This document shows, piece after piece, positions 25,183 through 34,300 of a DNA stretch of 42,228 nucleotides (position 1 is the stretch's first letter; the number at the start of each line of letters is the position of its first letter). The DNA is taken from contig NZ_CANLRP010000058.1 of assembly GCF_947493425.1 (NCBI RefSeq), positions 1 to 42,228 on the forward strand, given 5' to 3'. This DNA is from an uncultured Microscilla sp. (GTDB lineage: Bacteria; Bacteroidota; Bacteroidia; Cytophagales; Microscillaceae). The notes beneath the pieces are model-generated. The model did no database searches. It had not been told where the DNA came from and saw nothing but the letters and a program-made list of their open reading frames with translations. The translations under genes were made by a program, and so were the position numbers.

Positions 25183-25412
25183 TTTTTGTCAAATGCTCTG
25201 CAAAGGTAAGAGGTTGTTTATTTAAATGCAAGAACAGATGTTAAATTTTTATACAAAAAATAAAAAAAATGCTTTGTTTAGAGATTATTTACTTGTAATA
25301 GTTTGATTATCAGCGATTTATTGGATTTGAAAAATATTAAAAAAATATTTTTGAGGGTATAATTTTGTAAACTGGACACGATTTATCGTCAGTAAAAAAA
25401 CAAAGGAATAGC

Positions 25413-26021
25413 TTACTTTACACCACCTTCCAATACCTTAAGCGGATGCATTTTGCCAAATGTAGTAGCTACCTCTTCAAACAATTTATTACGAATGGCA
25501 AGGGTCATTGTACAGTTCATGGCTTGCTCTTGTGTCACAATCTCTAGTGCATAGTCTTTAATCATCTTCATGACCAGGTTCATTTGGTCATACTCAAACT
25601 GAATGCTGATATTTTGTGTCATTAGTTTCTCTTCCACTTCAGTGGCTTCCAGTGCTTCAGCTGCGGCAGTTTTATAGGCGTTGATCAACCCGCTTACGCC
25701 CAGTTTGGTTCCGCCAAAATAGCGCACAACTACCACCAAAATATTGGTGAGGTCAAACGAGCGTATTTGCCCTAAAATAGGGTCACCCGCCGAGTGTTTA
25801 GGTTCGCCATCATCGCTGGCACGAAACGCTTGTTGGTTGGCACCCAATACAAAAGCATAGCAATGATGACGGGCATCATAGTATTTTTTTCTTAATTCGT
25901 CCTGGCAGGCTTTTACTTCCTCCTCGGTGTGTACCGGGTAGGCAAACGCAAAAAATTTGCTGCCTCGATCTTTAAAAAAGCCCTCTGACGGAGCTGTGAT
26001 CATTTGGTAAGTATCTTTCAT
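25413..26021 (-). CDS. IMPACT/YigZ family protein
   Basis: A 202-residue YigZ/IMPACT protein, a family linked to translation or stress control (eukaryotic IMPACT acts on Gcn2; bacterial function is not settled). The start at 26021 (MKDTYQMITAPSEG) is preferred over the ATG at 26048, since homologues begin with this type of sequence. Domain 1 shows HHCYAFVLG, RASDDGEPKHSAG and the signature VVVVRYFGGTKLGVSGLINAYK cut here to its key residues RYFGGTKLG. A small C-terminal domain (about 135-200) with a ferredoxin-like fold (DUF1949 type) follows. The TPR gene lies 64 bases upstream on the same strand and may be cotranscribed. Confidence 0.92.
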   Translation of the reverse strand: MKDTYQMITAPSEGFFKDRGSKFFAFAYPVHTEEEVKACQDELRKKYYDARHHCYAFVLGANQQAFRASDDGEPKHSAGDPILGQIRSFDLTNILVVVVRYFGGTKLGVSGLINAYKTAAAEALEATEVEEKLMTQNISIQFEYDQMNLVMKMIKDYALEIVTQEQAMNCTMTLAIRNKLFEEVATTFGKMHPLKVLEGGVK

Positions 26022-26085
26022 TATTTTTTTTATGTTTAATCGCAACAAGTAACGGGTGTTGGTGAAAATCTACTACTTAAGTAGC

Positions 26086-27228
26086 CTAAAGTGCCTTCAA
26101 TGCTTTTTTTATCACTTTTTTTAGCCATTCGTACTCGGTATGCTTGCGGGCTTGTTTATACAATTCTTTAGCCGTTTTTTGGCTTTGTTTGTCTGTTTTT
26201 TTGGCAGCAATACGCGCCAATCCTGCTTTTGCCAGTGCCCTATAGTCACGGCTATAGCGTTGGTCAAACCCTTTGATGCGAATAGCTTGTTGGTAAAGCA
26301 TTTGTGCTTGCTTATCATTTTTTTGTAGCCTTTCGGCGATCATTCCCTTTAGGGTAAGACTGCCCACCCGGTAAACTGGTAAAGATTGCAATTTAAATCT
26401 GGCAAAATAGTTTTGGGCTTCGTAGTAGCGTTCCAGGTGTACCAAGCATTCGGCGTATTTGAGGGCAAAAAATGGGTTTTTGGGAAAGGTGTTTGTCAAG
26501 TGAGCAAAAGCAAGCGATGCCTGGTAAATATTGGCTTCATATTTAAGATAAATATCGCCCAGAAAAACCCAGGATTCCTGGCGGGTAAACAGGGCTTTTT
26601 GTGTAGCAGTGCGCAAATGTGCCAATCCTTTGTTTTTATCGCCCGAAGGGAAAAACACCATAAATGGTTTGATAATAGGACGGCTTTGGGGGAATTGCTT
26701 GGCGTAATACCTGTATAAGCCAGTAGAGAAATAGAATTCGCTGAAGTCATCGGTTTTTTTAAACCCTTGCTTTATGGCTCTATACGCCCGTCGCCCGTGA
26801 CTTACAGCACTACGCAACGAACCCGTTTCTACCTCGGCAAGTGCCTTAAGCCCATAAGCCATTAGCTTGAAAAAAATACCCTCTACATCTTTTTTATTGG
26901 CTTTGAGACGTGCCTCAGACAACTTAGCACAGCGGTTGAGCAGCTTTTCGTATGCGGCAAACTGTGGATGACTTTTTTCCAGGGGCAGGTATTGCCAGTG
27001 AAGTACCAATGCTTTGAGCAAGTAATAGGAGGGGTGATTGCTGTAGCTTGGGGGCAGGCTTGCTATGATTTGGTTTGCTTGGGCAAATTCCCAGTTATAA
27101 ATCCGTTGAAGTGCCTTGAGCATGGTTTGTTGGCTGACTTTATCGGTAAGAAGGTTTTGTGCCTTGCCCGAATCAACCCTTAACAATAACAAGAGAATGA
27201 AAGGAATAAAAAAAAGCTTTTTAATCAT
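26086..27228 (-). CDS. Secreted tetratricopeptide-repeat protein
   Basis: A 380-residue protein with a signal peptide (KKLFFIPFILLLLLRVDSG, cut near KAQ). It is followed by helical repeats of TPR or similar type: YNWEFAQANQIIASLPP, FLGDIYLKYEANIYQASLAF, YAECLVHLERYYEAQNYFAR, KNDKQAQMLYQQAI and KELYKQARKH. The W/Y/A placement fits TPR pairs. It is likely periplasmic or a soluble lipoprotein-like scaffold. No catalytic residues are seen. It lies just upstream of the YigZ gene. Bacteroidetes have many such solo TPR proteins, and the function is unknown. Confidence 0.85.
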   Translation of the reverse strand: MIKKLFFIPFILLLLLRVDSGKAQNLLTDKVSQQTMLKALQRIYNWEFAQANQIIASLPPSYSNHPSYYLLKALVLHWQYLPLEKSHPQFAAYEKLLNRCAKLSEARLKANKKDVEGIFFKLMAYGLKALAEVETGSLRSAVSHGRRAYRAIKQGFKKTDDFSEFYFSTGLYRYYAKQFPQSRPIIKPFMVFFPSGDKNKGLAHLRTATQKALFTRQESWVFLGDIYLKYEANIYQASLAFAHLTNTFPKNPFFALKYAECLVHLERYYEAQNYFARFKLQSLPVYRVGSLTLKGMIAERLQKNDKQAQMLYQQAIRIKGFDQRYSRDYRALAKAGLARIAAKKTDKQSQKTAKELYKQARKHTEYEWLKKVIKKALKAL

Positions 27229-27308
27229 CTGTGAGCCATCTTATGATAGACAAAGGTATAAAGATTTGATATATCGTGCGATTAAATGCTGGTATGGTTA
27301 CGTAAAAA

Positions 27309-28232
27309 TCAGTTACTTGAGACCGTCAGGTATTGTAATACCTCTTGATAGGCAATAAAAAATATGGCCAGCACTGCCAGTACTATGCCCAATTGGTTGA
27401 GGCGCGACAGGCGCTCTTTGAATATAATGATGGCAGCAACAGAAGAGCATACGATGATACCGATATTAAATACAGGAAACAAAAAGGCACCATCGTTGCC
27501 AAAAGCAGAAAGGGCATCGAGTAAAAAATACACCGAAAAAAAGTTAGGAATACCCAGATACAAGCCTCCTACAAGGTTACGGTTCTGGAGACGGTCTTTG
27601 CCGGTGGCTATTCGGTAACCCGCGATTATACTGCCTGTTATGCCTGCAGTACCAAACAATATTACCAGAAAAAAGGCACTGGATGCAGGTTTGATGTAGT
27701 GCAAGTTGAGGTAGTTAAGGGTGGTGTCTATCAGTCCGGCACAAACGAATACAGCCAGGGTCAATAAAAAGTTTCGGGTGCTACGTGAATGTATTTGCAC
27801 ATCTTTTTTTTCTTTTTTGAGGGTGCTCAACACTATGGCGGCCAAAGCAAGCACAATGCCTGAATAGTTGATCCAATTGAACGTTTTTTGTTGAGTCTGA
27901 AAAATGAACAAACTTGCCATCACTGGTATTACCAGTGAAATCTTGGTGGCCAGAGAGCCTGCGGTTACGCTTACTATTTGGGTGGTAATGGCAATGAGGT
28001 AAAACACCAGCATAAAGGCTATGCCCAATATAATTGCGTAAATAAACCAAGGGTTGCTCAAAGATATGAGCGAAAGCTGTGACGACTCCCCAAAGGCAAA
28101 CCACCCTGTGATAACACAAACGTAATAATTGATAACTACAGCTTGTAGTGTGTTGATTTTAAGTGTTTTGAAGGAACGAAATGCGATGAAAAGCATTACA
28201 GAAAACAAAATGCCAAGTAGTAGACTGATCAT
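27309..28232 (-). CDS. DMT-superfamily (EamA-like) transporter
   Basis: A 307-residue integral membrane protein with about ten hydrophobic helices in two five-helix halves, the EamA/drug-metabolite transporter layout. Examples are ISLLLGILFSVMLFIAF at the start, WFIYAIILGIAFMLVFYLI in the first half and LNQLGIVLAVLAIFFIAYQ near the end. The phrase FKERLSRLNQLGIVLAVLAI is typical of the end of the second EamA repeat. The substrate cannot be predicted; amino acids, purine derivatives or exported metabolites are usual. It stands alone in divergent orientation to the GNAT-like gene. Confidence 0.85.
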   Translation of the reverse strand: MISLLLGILFSVMLFIAFRSFKTLKINTLQAVVINYYVCVITGWFAFGESSQLSLISLSNPWFIYAIILGIAFMLVFYLIAITTQIVSVTAGSLATKISLVIPVMASLFIFQTQQKTFNWINYSGIVLALAAIVLSTLKKEKKDVQIHSRSTRNFLLTLAVFVCAGLIDTTLNYLNLHYIKPASSAFFLVILFGTAGITGSIIAGYRIATGKDRLQNRNLVGGLYLGIPNFFSVYFLLDALSAFGNDGAFLFPVFNIGIIVCSSVAAIIIFKERLSRLNQLGIVLAVLAIFFIAYQEVLQYLTVSSN

Positions 28233-28377
28233 ATCAAAAGTAAATTAAGCGAGCAAAGTTAAAGAATAATGCCTAATACCGGAGGATGAATGTTAATGAA
28301 GAGTTTGGAGTCCTAACAGCTTTGAGTATTTTATACCATCTACAAACACCTTTGATAAAAACCTTTCAACTACCTCA

Positions 28378-29346
28378 ATGTTTAGCTATAATGACGTATT
28401 TATGAAAAATTATGAAGTATTGATCAACCCTGTACATACCTCACAGTATCAACACGACTACCCGACTTACTTGTACAATACTGTGCCACACTTGAACCAA
28501 CAGCAAAAAGGGGAGCGAATATCTTTTTTTTTGTTACATACCAAAAAACAACGCTTAGAGGCTACTTTTCATTTGTTTGTACAGCATAAGGCAGGCTATA
28601 GTCCCGGACAAGCCCCTTTTGGCGGAATAGAGTTTGCCCCTGAGCTTAGGCTGGAGGTGTTGCAGTTTTTTTGGCAAACTGTAGAGGAGTATTTACAGAA
28701 AAAGGCGGTTGAATCAATACAGGTTAAACTCTATGCCCACTGTTATCACCCCGAAAACGCCCAGGTGTTGCAATACCTTTGGCTACAGCAGGGGTTCCGT
28801 ATTATTGAGCACAACCTGAACTATCATATCAATATAAATGCTACTCCACTAAGCGACCGTATGCACCTTTCAGAAAAGCGTCGCTTGCGCAAGTGTGATA
28901 CATTAGGATACAAATTTGAGGCATGGACTACTCCTGATTTTGACTTTGTGCATCGTTTTATTAGTCAGTGCAGGCAGCGCAAAGGCTTTCCGGTGTCGTT
29001 GTCTTTAGAAGCATTGCAGCGTTTATATGTTCAGTTTCCGCAAAATTTCACCTTATTTACCTTGTGTCACCAACAGCGGGTAATTGCTTTGGCTACTGGA
29101 GTGAGGGTGAATGCTGATATTTTGTATTATTTTTTGCCAGCTGACGATGCTGAGTATTTGTCGGCAAGTCCTATGGTGGCTTTGTTGGCGGGTATGTACG
29201 CCTACGGACAACAACAAGGGTACAAATTATTTGATTTAGGTATTTCTACAGAATTTAGCCTGCCCAATCATGGCTTGATCAACTTTAAGAAACACATGGG
29301 GGCAGAGGCATCACTCAAGCTGACCTTTTTTAAGCAGTACGGGTAA
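28378..29346 (+). CDS. FemAB/GNAT-like acyltransferase
   Basis: A 322-residue protein resembling the FemAB-like GNAT-fold acyltransferases. The N-terminal half is divergent (APFGGIEFAPELRLEVLQFF). The C-terminal half has the better signature: MHLSEKRRLRKC, FISQCRQRKGFPVSL, ALATGVRVNADILYYF and LFDLGISTEFSLPNHGLINF, followed by KKHMGA. FemAB relatives add amino acids to cell-wall precursors or use acyl-CoA/aminoacyl-tRNA donors, but this subset is often of unknown substrate. No signal peptide. An alternative ATG at 28402 (MKNYEVL) would drop eight residues. The gene is monocistronic. Confidence 0.75.
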   Translation: MFSYNDVFMKNYEVLINPVHTSQYQHDYPTYLYNTVPHLNQQQKGERISFFLLHTKKQRLEATFHLFVQHKAGYSPGQAPFGGIEFAPELRLEVLQFFWQTVEEYLQKKAVESIQVKLYAHCYHPENAQVLQYLWLQQGFRIIEHNLNYHININATPLSDRMHLSEKRRLRKCDTLGYKFEAWTTPDFDFVHRFISQCRQRKGFPVSLSLEALQRLYVQFPQNFTLFTLCHQQRVIALATGVRVNADILYYFLPADDAEYLSASPMVALLAGMYAYGQQQGYKLFDLGISTEFSLPNHGLINFKKHMGAEASLKLTFFKQYG

Positions 29347-29545
29347 GTGTAGCATTGAGCGATTTTCAAAATTCTCCGAATCAAGTTCAGAGGCTCAGTT
29401 TTTTCAGCTAATTTTAAACACACCCTATTTTAGAAGCCACTTTGGGTACCAACGAAACTTGGTATCGGCAGTTGCTCAGTTTGGTAGAGAAAAGGGAAGG
29501 TGTGGGTATCTGCTGCAAATTTTTAGCTAATCAAATAAAATCCAT

Positions 29546-29553
29546 TAATTTTG
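29546..29553 (+). promoter_or_regulatory. -7 box of the NosL-like gene
   Basis: TAATTTTG fits TAnnTTTG and lies 32 bases before the ATG at 29586. Confidence 0.45.
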
Positions 29554-29585
29554 CTGCCATTCAAATAAACTAAAACAAAAAACGA

Positions 29586-30155
29586 ATGAAGAAATATTTT
29601 TTGTATGCGATAACTGCTTTATTGTTAGCAGCTTGTGGTGAAGTATCAGACAAAAAAGAGGGTAAGCACGAGCACAAAGGGGGTACAGAACACAGCCAAG
29701 CCAAAGGCGATGAGTCGCATAAGCACCAAGGCGACCATAAACACAAAGATGGCACTACCCACAATCATAGCAAAGGAAAAGCAAGTACCGATTGTCTTCA
29801 TTGTGGAATGCCTTCGGCTGAATTTCCCAAATGGAAAGTAAAAGTAACTGCCAAAGCAGGAGATATTTGGTATTGTTCACCTCGTTGTATGTTTATAAGT
29901 ACTTTGGATAAAGCAAAAGCACCTAAAGAAATTCAAGCAATAAAAGTAGTAGAATATTATAATACTAAGCCAATAGACGCTAAAACAGCTTATTATGTAA
30001 CCGGAAGTGATATACTAGGCCCTATGGGACACGATTTGGTGCCTTTGAAGGACAAAGCGGCAGCTGATGACTTTAAGAAAGAGCACAAAGGTGCAAACGT
30101 GTTGAAGTTTGACGAGGTTACTATGGAAACAGTAAAAGCAATGGTGAGCAAGTAA
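29586..30155 (+). CDS. His-rich NosL-like copper-binding lipoprotein
   Basis: A 189-residue lipoprotein (lipobox LLLAAC, Cys17). Residues 28-61 form a His-rich linker with nine His among Lys, Gly and Asp. The rest is a NosL-type domain: C70-LH-C73-G-M75, then C97-SP-R-C101-M102-F, and the diagnostic AYYVTGSDILGPMGHDLVP near residues 136-154. NosL proteins bind Cu(I) and deliver it to nitrous oxide reductase in denitrifiers. No nosZ, nosD or nosF gene is in the window, so this may be a general copper chaperone or sensor of envelope copper (inference). A strong terminator follows at once, before the convergent FeoA gene. Confidence 0.88.
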   Translation: MKKYFLYAITALLLAACGEVSDKKEGKHEHKGGTEHSQAKGDESHKHQGDHKHKDGTTHNHSKGKASTDCLHCGMPSAEFPKWKVKVTAKAGDIWYCSPRCMFISTLDKAKAPKEIQAIKVVEYYNTKPIDAKTAYYVTGSDILGPMGHDLVPLKDKAAADDFKKEHKGANVLKFDEVTMETVKAMVSK

Positions 30156-30179
30156 TAGTTCACCAACGATTCATTAGTA

Positions 30180-30217
30180 CAACAAAGGATGCTCACCATA
30201 AGGGGCATCCTTTGTTG
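30180..30217. terminator. Bidirectional terminator
   Basis: CAACAAAGGATGC (30180-30192) pairs exactly with GCATCCTTTGTTG (30205-30217). It lies between the NosL-like gene and the convergent feoA-like gene, whose stop is at 30220. Confidence 0.85.
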
Positions 30218-30219
30218 GG

Positions 30220-30447
30220 TTAACAGGGCTTTACCTGCACAAGGGCGGCTTCTTTGAGTCTAAGCGACAAGGTATAACCTTCGACATCAATGGCTATGGG
30301 ATCACCCAAAGGCGCCTTGAATAGTATCTTTACTTTTTTGCCAGGGTACAAGCCCATATCGGTCAGGATAGGGGTCAGCTTGTCAGGCACAACACCTACT
30401 ACCTCTGCCCATTTATTCAATGACAATTGATCCAATGTTTCTTGCAT
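30220..30447 (-). CDS. FeoA-family protein (SH3-like)
   Basis: A 75-residue FeoA-type SH3-like domain. The start at 30447 (MQETLDQLSLNKWAEVVG) is preferred over an ATG at 30546 that would add 33 non-homologous residues and overlap the promoter of the divergent cupin gene. The landmarks are the ILTDMGLYPGKKVKILFKAP phrase and GDPIAIDVEGYTLSLR, typical of FeoA. FeoA assists the FeoB ferrous iron channel in many bacteria, but no feoB is adjacent, so the role is unclear; solo FeoA domains are also fused to DtxR-like regulators. It converges on the NosL-like gene. Confidence 0.88.
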   Translation of the reverse strand: MQETLDQLSLNKWAEVVGVVPDKLTPILTDMGLYPGKKVKILFKAPLGDPIAIDVEGYTLSLRLKEAALVQVKPC

Positions 30448-30453
30448 AAAGTG

Positions 30454-30461
30454 TATCTTTG
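30454..30461 (+). promoter_or_regulatory. -7 box of the cupin gene
   Basis: TATCTTTG fits TAnnTTTG, 62 bases before the ATG at 30523. It is one reason to prefer that start over 30427. Confidence 0.45.
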
Positions 30462-30522
30462 TTTTAAACAGGTGAACCGCAAATATAAGCTTTTGTTTGA
30501 TCTCCTTTACTATTGTAAAACT

Positions 30523-31287
30523 ATGAACCGAAGAACATTTAACCAAAAGTTTTCAAAAGGCTTGGTGAGCTTTGCCTTTTTCGAGACTTTCATTACCCAG
30601 GATTTGTTTGGACAAAAAATAAAACCCATTACTTTACATTGGGTAAAGGAGTTGGATAGCATGTGTCGCGACCTGAAAACAAAGCAACTTTCGCAGGTAT
30701 TGTGGCAACAAAAAGTAGAAGAGTTGTTGCAGAAAATTAGCTTGGAAGATTTGTTAAAATGGATTGATTTTGAACGTTTGGCGCGTCAGATGAAATACCC
30801 TGATTTGGGAGTTACTACGGGCAGGGTTCGTTTTCCAAGACTAGCGGGAGTGCCTGCTCATACCGTGTTTACTAAAAAAGTATTTGGTATGACCAAAGGT
30901 AGGGCAATTATTCCACATGGGCATAACAATATGAGTTCGGCACACTTAATTCTGAAGGGAAGTTTTGAAGTGAAGCATTATGACAAGGTACAGGAGAATA
31001 CTCGTGAAATGATTATTAAACCCAGCATTCATCAAATAAGCAAGGCTGGAGCGGCTACCTCTATCTCAGACGAAAAAGACAATGTGCATTGGTACAAAGC
31101 CCTGAGTGACAAGGCATATACTTTTGATATTATTATGTTTAATCTCAACCCTGCTTACAGCAAACCTTATGATGTAAGCAATATAGACCCACTTGCGGGC
31201 AAAAACATAGGCAAGGGATTGCTACAGGTACCCAAACTAACAGTGCAACAGGCGTTGAAAAAATACGGCAAAGACGCTCATCATTAA
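30523..31287 (+). CDS. Cupin-like protein with a Tat-type leader
   Basis: A 254-residue protein. The start at 30523 is preferred because the upstream ATG at 30427 lies before the -7 box. It begins MNRRTFNQKFSKGLVSF, matching the twin-arginine pattern (R-R-x-F-x-x-K), so export by Tat is plausible. A cupin-type metal motif follows: H132-G-H134 in IIPHGHNNMSSAHLILKG, with F-E149-VKHYD. Later residues DNVHWYKALSD probably supply the second His motif. The family is not clear; it may be a metal-binding oxygenase or isomerase. It is divergent from feoA and convergent with the T9SS gene. Confidence 0.75.
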   Translation: MNRRTFNQKFSKGLVSFAFFETFITQDLFGQKIKPITLHWVKELDSMCRDLKTKQLSQVLWQQKVEELLQKISLEDLLKWIDFERLARQMKYPDLGVTTGRVRFPRLAGVPAHTVFTKKVFGMTKGRAIIPHGHNNMSSAHLILKGSFEVKHYDKVQENTREMIIKPSIHQISKAGAATSISDEKDNVHWYKALSDKAYTFDIIMFNLNPAYSKPYDVSNIDPLAGKNIGKGLLQVPKLTVQQALKKYGKDAHH

Positions 31288-31316
31288 AGTGAGTAAGTGG
31301 TATAAAACACTCAAAC

Positions 31317-31357
31317 GAAAGGTTAGAAAGTTGGATAAAATAACTGCCTAACCTTTC
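31317..31357. terminator. Hairpin between cupin and T9SS genes
   Basis: GAAAGGTTAG (31317-31326) and CTAACCTTTC (31348-31357) are exact complements. No good T tract is present, so termination is uncertain. Confidence 0.4.
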
Positions 31358-31384
31358 TGAAATATGGCAGAAAAATAACTGTGA

Positions 31385-34300
31385 TTATATTTTCAGTATC
31401 CTCAGAGTGTATACCTGCGTGCTGGTGCGCAAAGTAATGATGTATATGCCTTGGGGCAAAGTTTGTAGATCAATGCCATAGTTACCATTGTCTTGGCGGA
31501 CAATTTTTAAGTGGGTAGCGACTACTTTCCCTTGAGCATCTGCCGCTTTAGCATCAATTAGGGCATTGTCAGAAGGCAAAGTAACAAAAGCCCAGTTTAC
31601 TGTAGGGTTAGGAAACAGCCGTATTTGTGGTTGCTTGCTTTGTGCTACCAATGCCGACACCCACTGTGAATAGGTGCTGGCACCATCGAAATCTACTTGT
31701 TTGAGACGGTAATAGTTTAGCCCTGTTTTGGGGGTTTGGTCTACCCACTGATAAGTATAAGGAGTTGTGGAGTTTCCAAGCCCTTTTACACGACCTATCT
31801 CCTCAAAAGTAATTCCATCGCTAGAGCGTTCGATAGCAAAATAATCATTGTCTTTCTCTTGAATAGTAGTCCATTGTAGCCCTACTTTTTGTTGGTCGAT
31901 GGTTTTGGCGGTAAACGACACCAGGCTCACGGGTAGGGGAGAGGTTGAACGTAAAGAAACTACTGTAAACTCGTCACCGTTGTTTAAGCTTACATTTTCA
32001 AAAGTGAGTATTTTAGTAGAACCGTCATAAGCTGCAGCTACAAACCCTGTCATTATATTTTCGTCGCTAAAACTACCATCACTGTCACTGTCTTTTAACA
32101 AAATCACATCATCAGCATTACTTACCTGGTTATTACTCATGTCAAAATCCAGTGTAACTGTTCCCACGCTACCAGCTGCTCCTACCTTCCAAGTACGTTT
32201 TAGGCGGCTAAACGCTGTTGAGGGAATATCCATTCCGTCTGCCTCGTTCATTGCCAGGTTATTATGTCCAACCATTACAAAATCACCATTATTGAGCGAC
32301 GAAGGCTGACGAACACGTAATACCCCCTCGCCTTGTGAGTCGGCGTGGTTGCTGTCAAAGTTGGTTTGACCTATACCTATTACATCTCCATTGTGTGTGC
32401 CCGAAAAAGTATAATATTGATTGGTAATTGTAATGCTGTATTTTGCCGAAAGGTAGTTTTCAATAATGCGACGACGTGCTTCGTTGAGCGCTTGGTCGTT
32501 GTAATAGATTACCTCGGCAATGTGCCCGGTAAACTCATCACGACCTCCTGGTGCAGCGTTGTCATGGTAACGAGAACCACCGTCAATCCCTCCCAAAGAG
32601 GCAGCACTATGAGAGAACAGACGGCCAACCCCCGTAGTAGAGCCAATGCTGGTTCCATTAATGAAGCCTTCCATTTTATCGTTAAGGTGGTCGTAAAACA
32701 AAGCCACAATGTAATTGGTATTGGCAGTAATGCCTCCCTTTACGAATTTGGCAGGCGCACCGCCTCCATCTGCTCCCCAAGGGGTAGTTAACCCTCCATC
32801 ATCATCGGCATTGTTCCAGCCGTGAAAATAAAGCTCATTATTATCTATATAAAAACTCAATCCACGAGTGCCCCCACCTTGTTCAAAAATAGTTTGGCGG
32901 TTAATAACATCCGCTCCAGTACGTATCACCAAAAATATGATCTTTCGTTCATGGTAATTAGGAGAACCCGAAGGAGCATTGATAGAGGCATCATTGTCAA
33001 ATGTCATATAGTCGTCACCATCAAACTGTAGTGCAGGCATTGAGTTAATTACATTGCTTTGGAGCGTAGGTTGGTTGGCAGCGTTTGTCTGGGTTGCCGG
33101 ATTATTGTTGGGCGAGCTATCTGTAAAAGTATTGGTATACCCAACCAGTTTATCGGCTTGTAGCCAAAACACATTAAAGCTTCGCTCTCCTACTCCGGCA
33201 GCAGCCAGGTACCCAAAGGGATCATTTTCTTCTATAATATAAATATGCTGATCTTTGGCAGCGTCTATAGTAGCATTTGCCGGATTTTGTAACTCCATCA
33301 CGATAGTTTCGTTAGGCTCTACCTCACTATCATCTACAATAAAAGCTGTGATAGCAAGCGAAGCAGTAGTTTCGCCCGGCAAAAATGTAATGGTTCCAGT
33401 AGTAGCAAGCGAATAATCTAATGAAGAAGTTGCAGTACTTGAAGCCATATCTATCTGGTACTCAACTGTCACTACTTTGGCCGAAGGCACCGATAAATTC
33501 ACATTAATTACTGGCAAAGACACACTCTCATCGTTGGTTTGAGTGCTTAGTTCAAACGATGCAATGGGTGTAGGGTCAATATCTGTAATAGTGATGGTAT
33601 GTTCTATGGGCGTTTGTAGGTTGGTTCCTACACTGGGGTTATGCAACTCTAAAATAAGTGTTTCATCATCTTCGTCTGTACCATCAGTGAGCAGGTTAAC
33701 TGAAATATCGACAAAGGCTACTCCATCGGCAAAATTAGCAGTACCTGCAGTAAAAGTATAATCAGTGCCTTCAGCAGATGTTCCTGCTCCTCCTGATACC
33801 CTTAATCGGTAGTCAACAGATGCCACCCCTGCAGTGGAGCCAGTGCGTGAAATACGCACAGACACTGTTCCAGCATCTTCAGCAAAAACCGAGGTACTGG
33901 TAGCAAAATTGAACTTAGGAGGGGCATCGTTGTCGTAAATGTTAAAGGTATGCGTATTTTGTGCACCAATAGTGATTCCGGCAGTTACTACCGAAGGAAT
34001 ACTCAATAATACCGTTTCTGTGCTTTCTGAAATAGCATCATCGTTGGTTACCAGTGTCACGCTATTTGTATGCTGCCCAGCAGCAAAAGTAATGGTACCT
34101 GAAGTAGCCAGTGTATAGTCAACCCCTCCATTGGTAGCAGTACCACCTGTTACCTGATAGTTGATCGTCACAGGTGATGCTGGTGTATAATTAAGCTGTG
34201 CAGTAACACTATTTGAGGGAGTGTTGGTTTCAAACTTATATGATTCAGCCTCTATAAATTCTACAGTAGGAATTACCTCACCTATGGTGGCAAAAGTACC

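Noticed and set aside
30427-30522. An earlier ATG extending the cupin protein by 32 residues
   Set aside because: It lies upstream of the -7 box at 30454 and adds a sequence unlike a signal peptide, while 30523 starts with a Tat-like leader.
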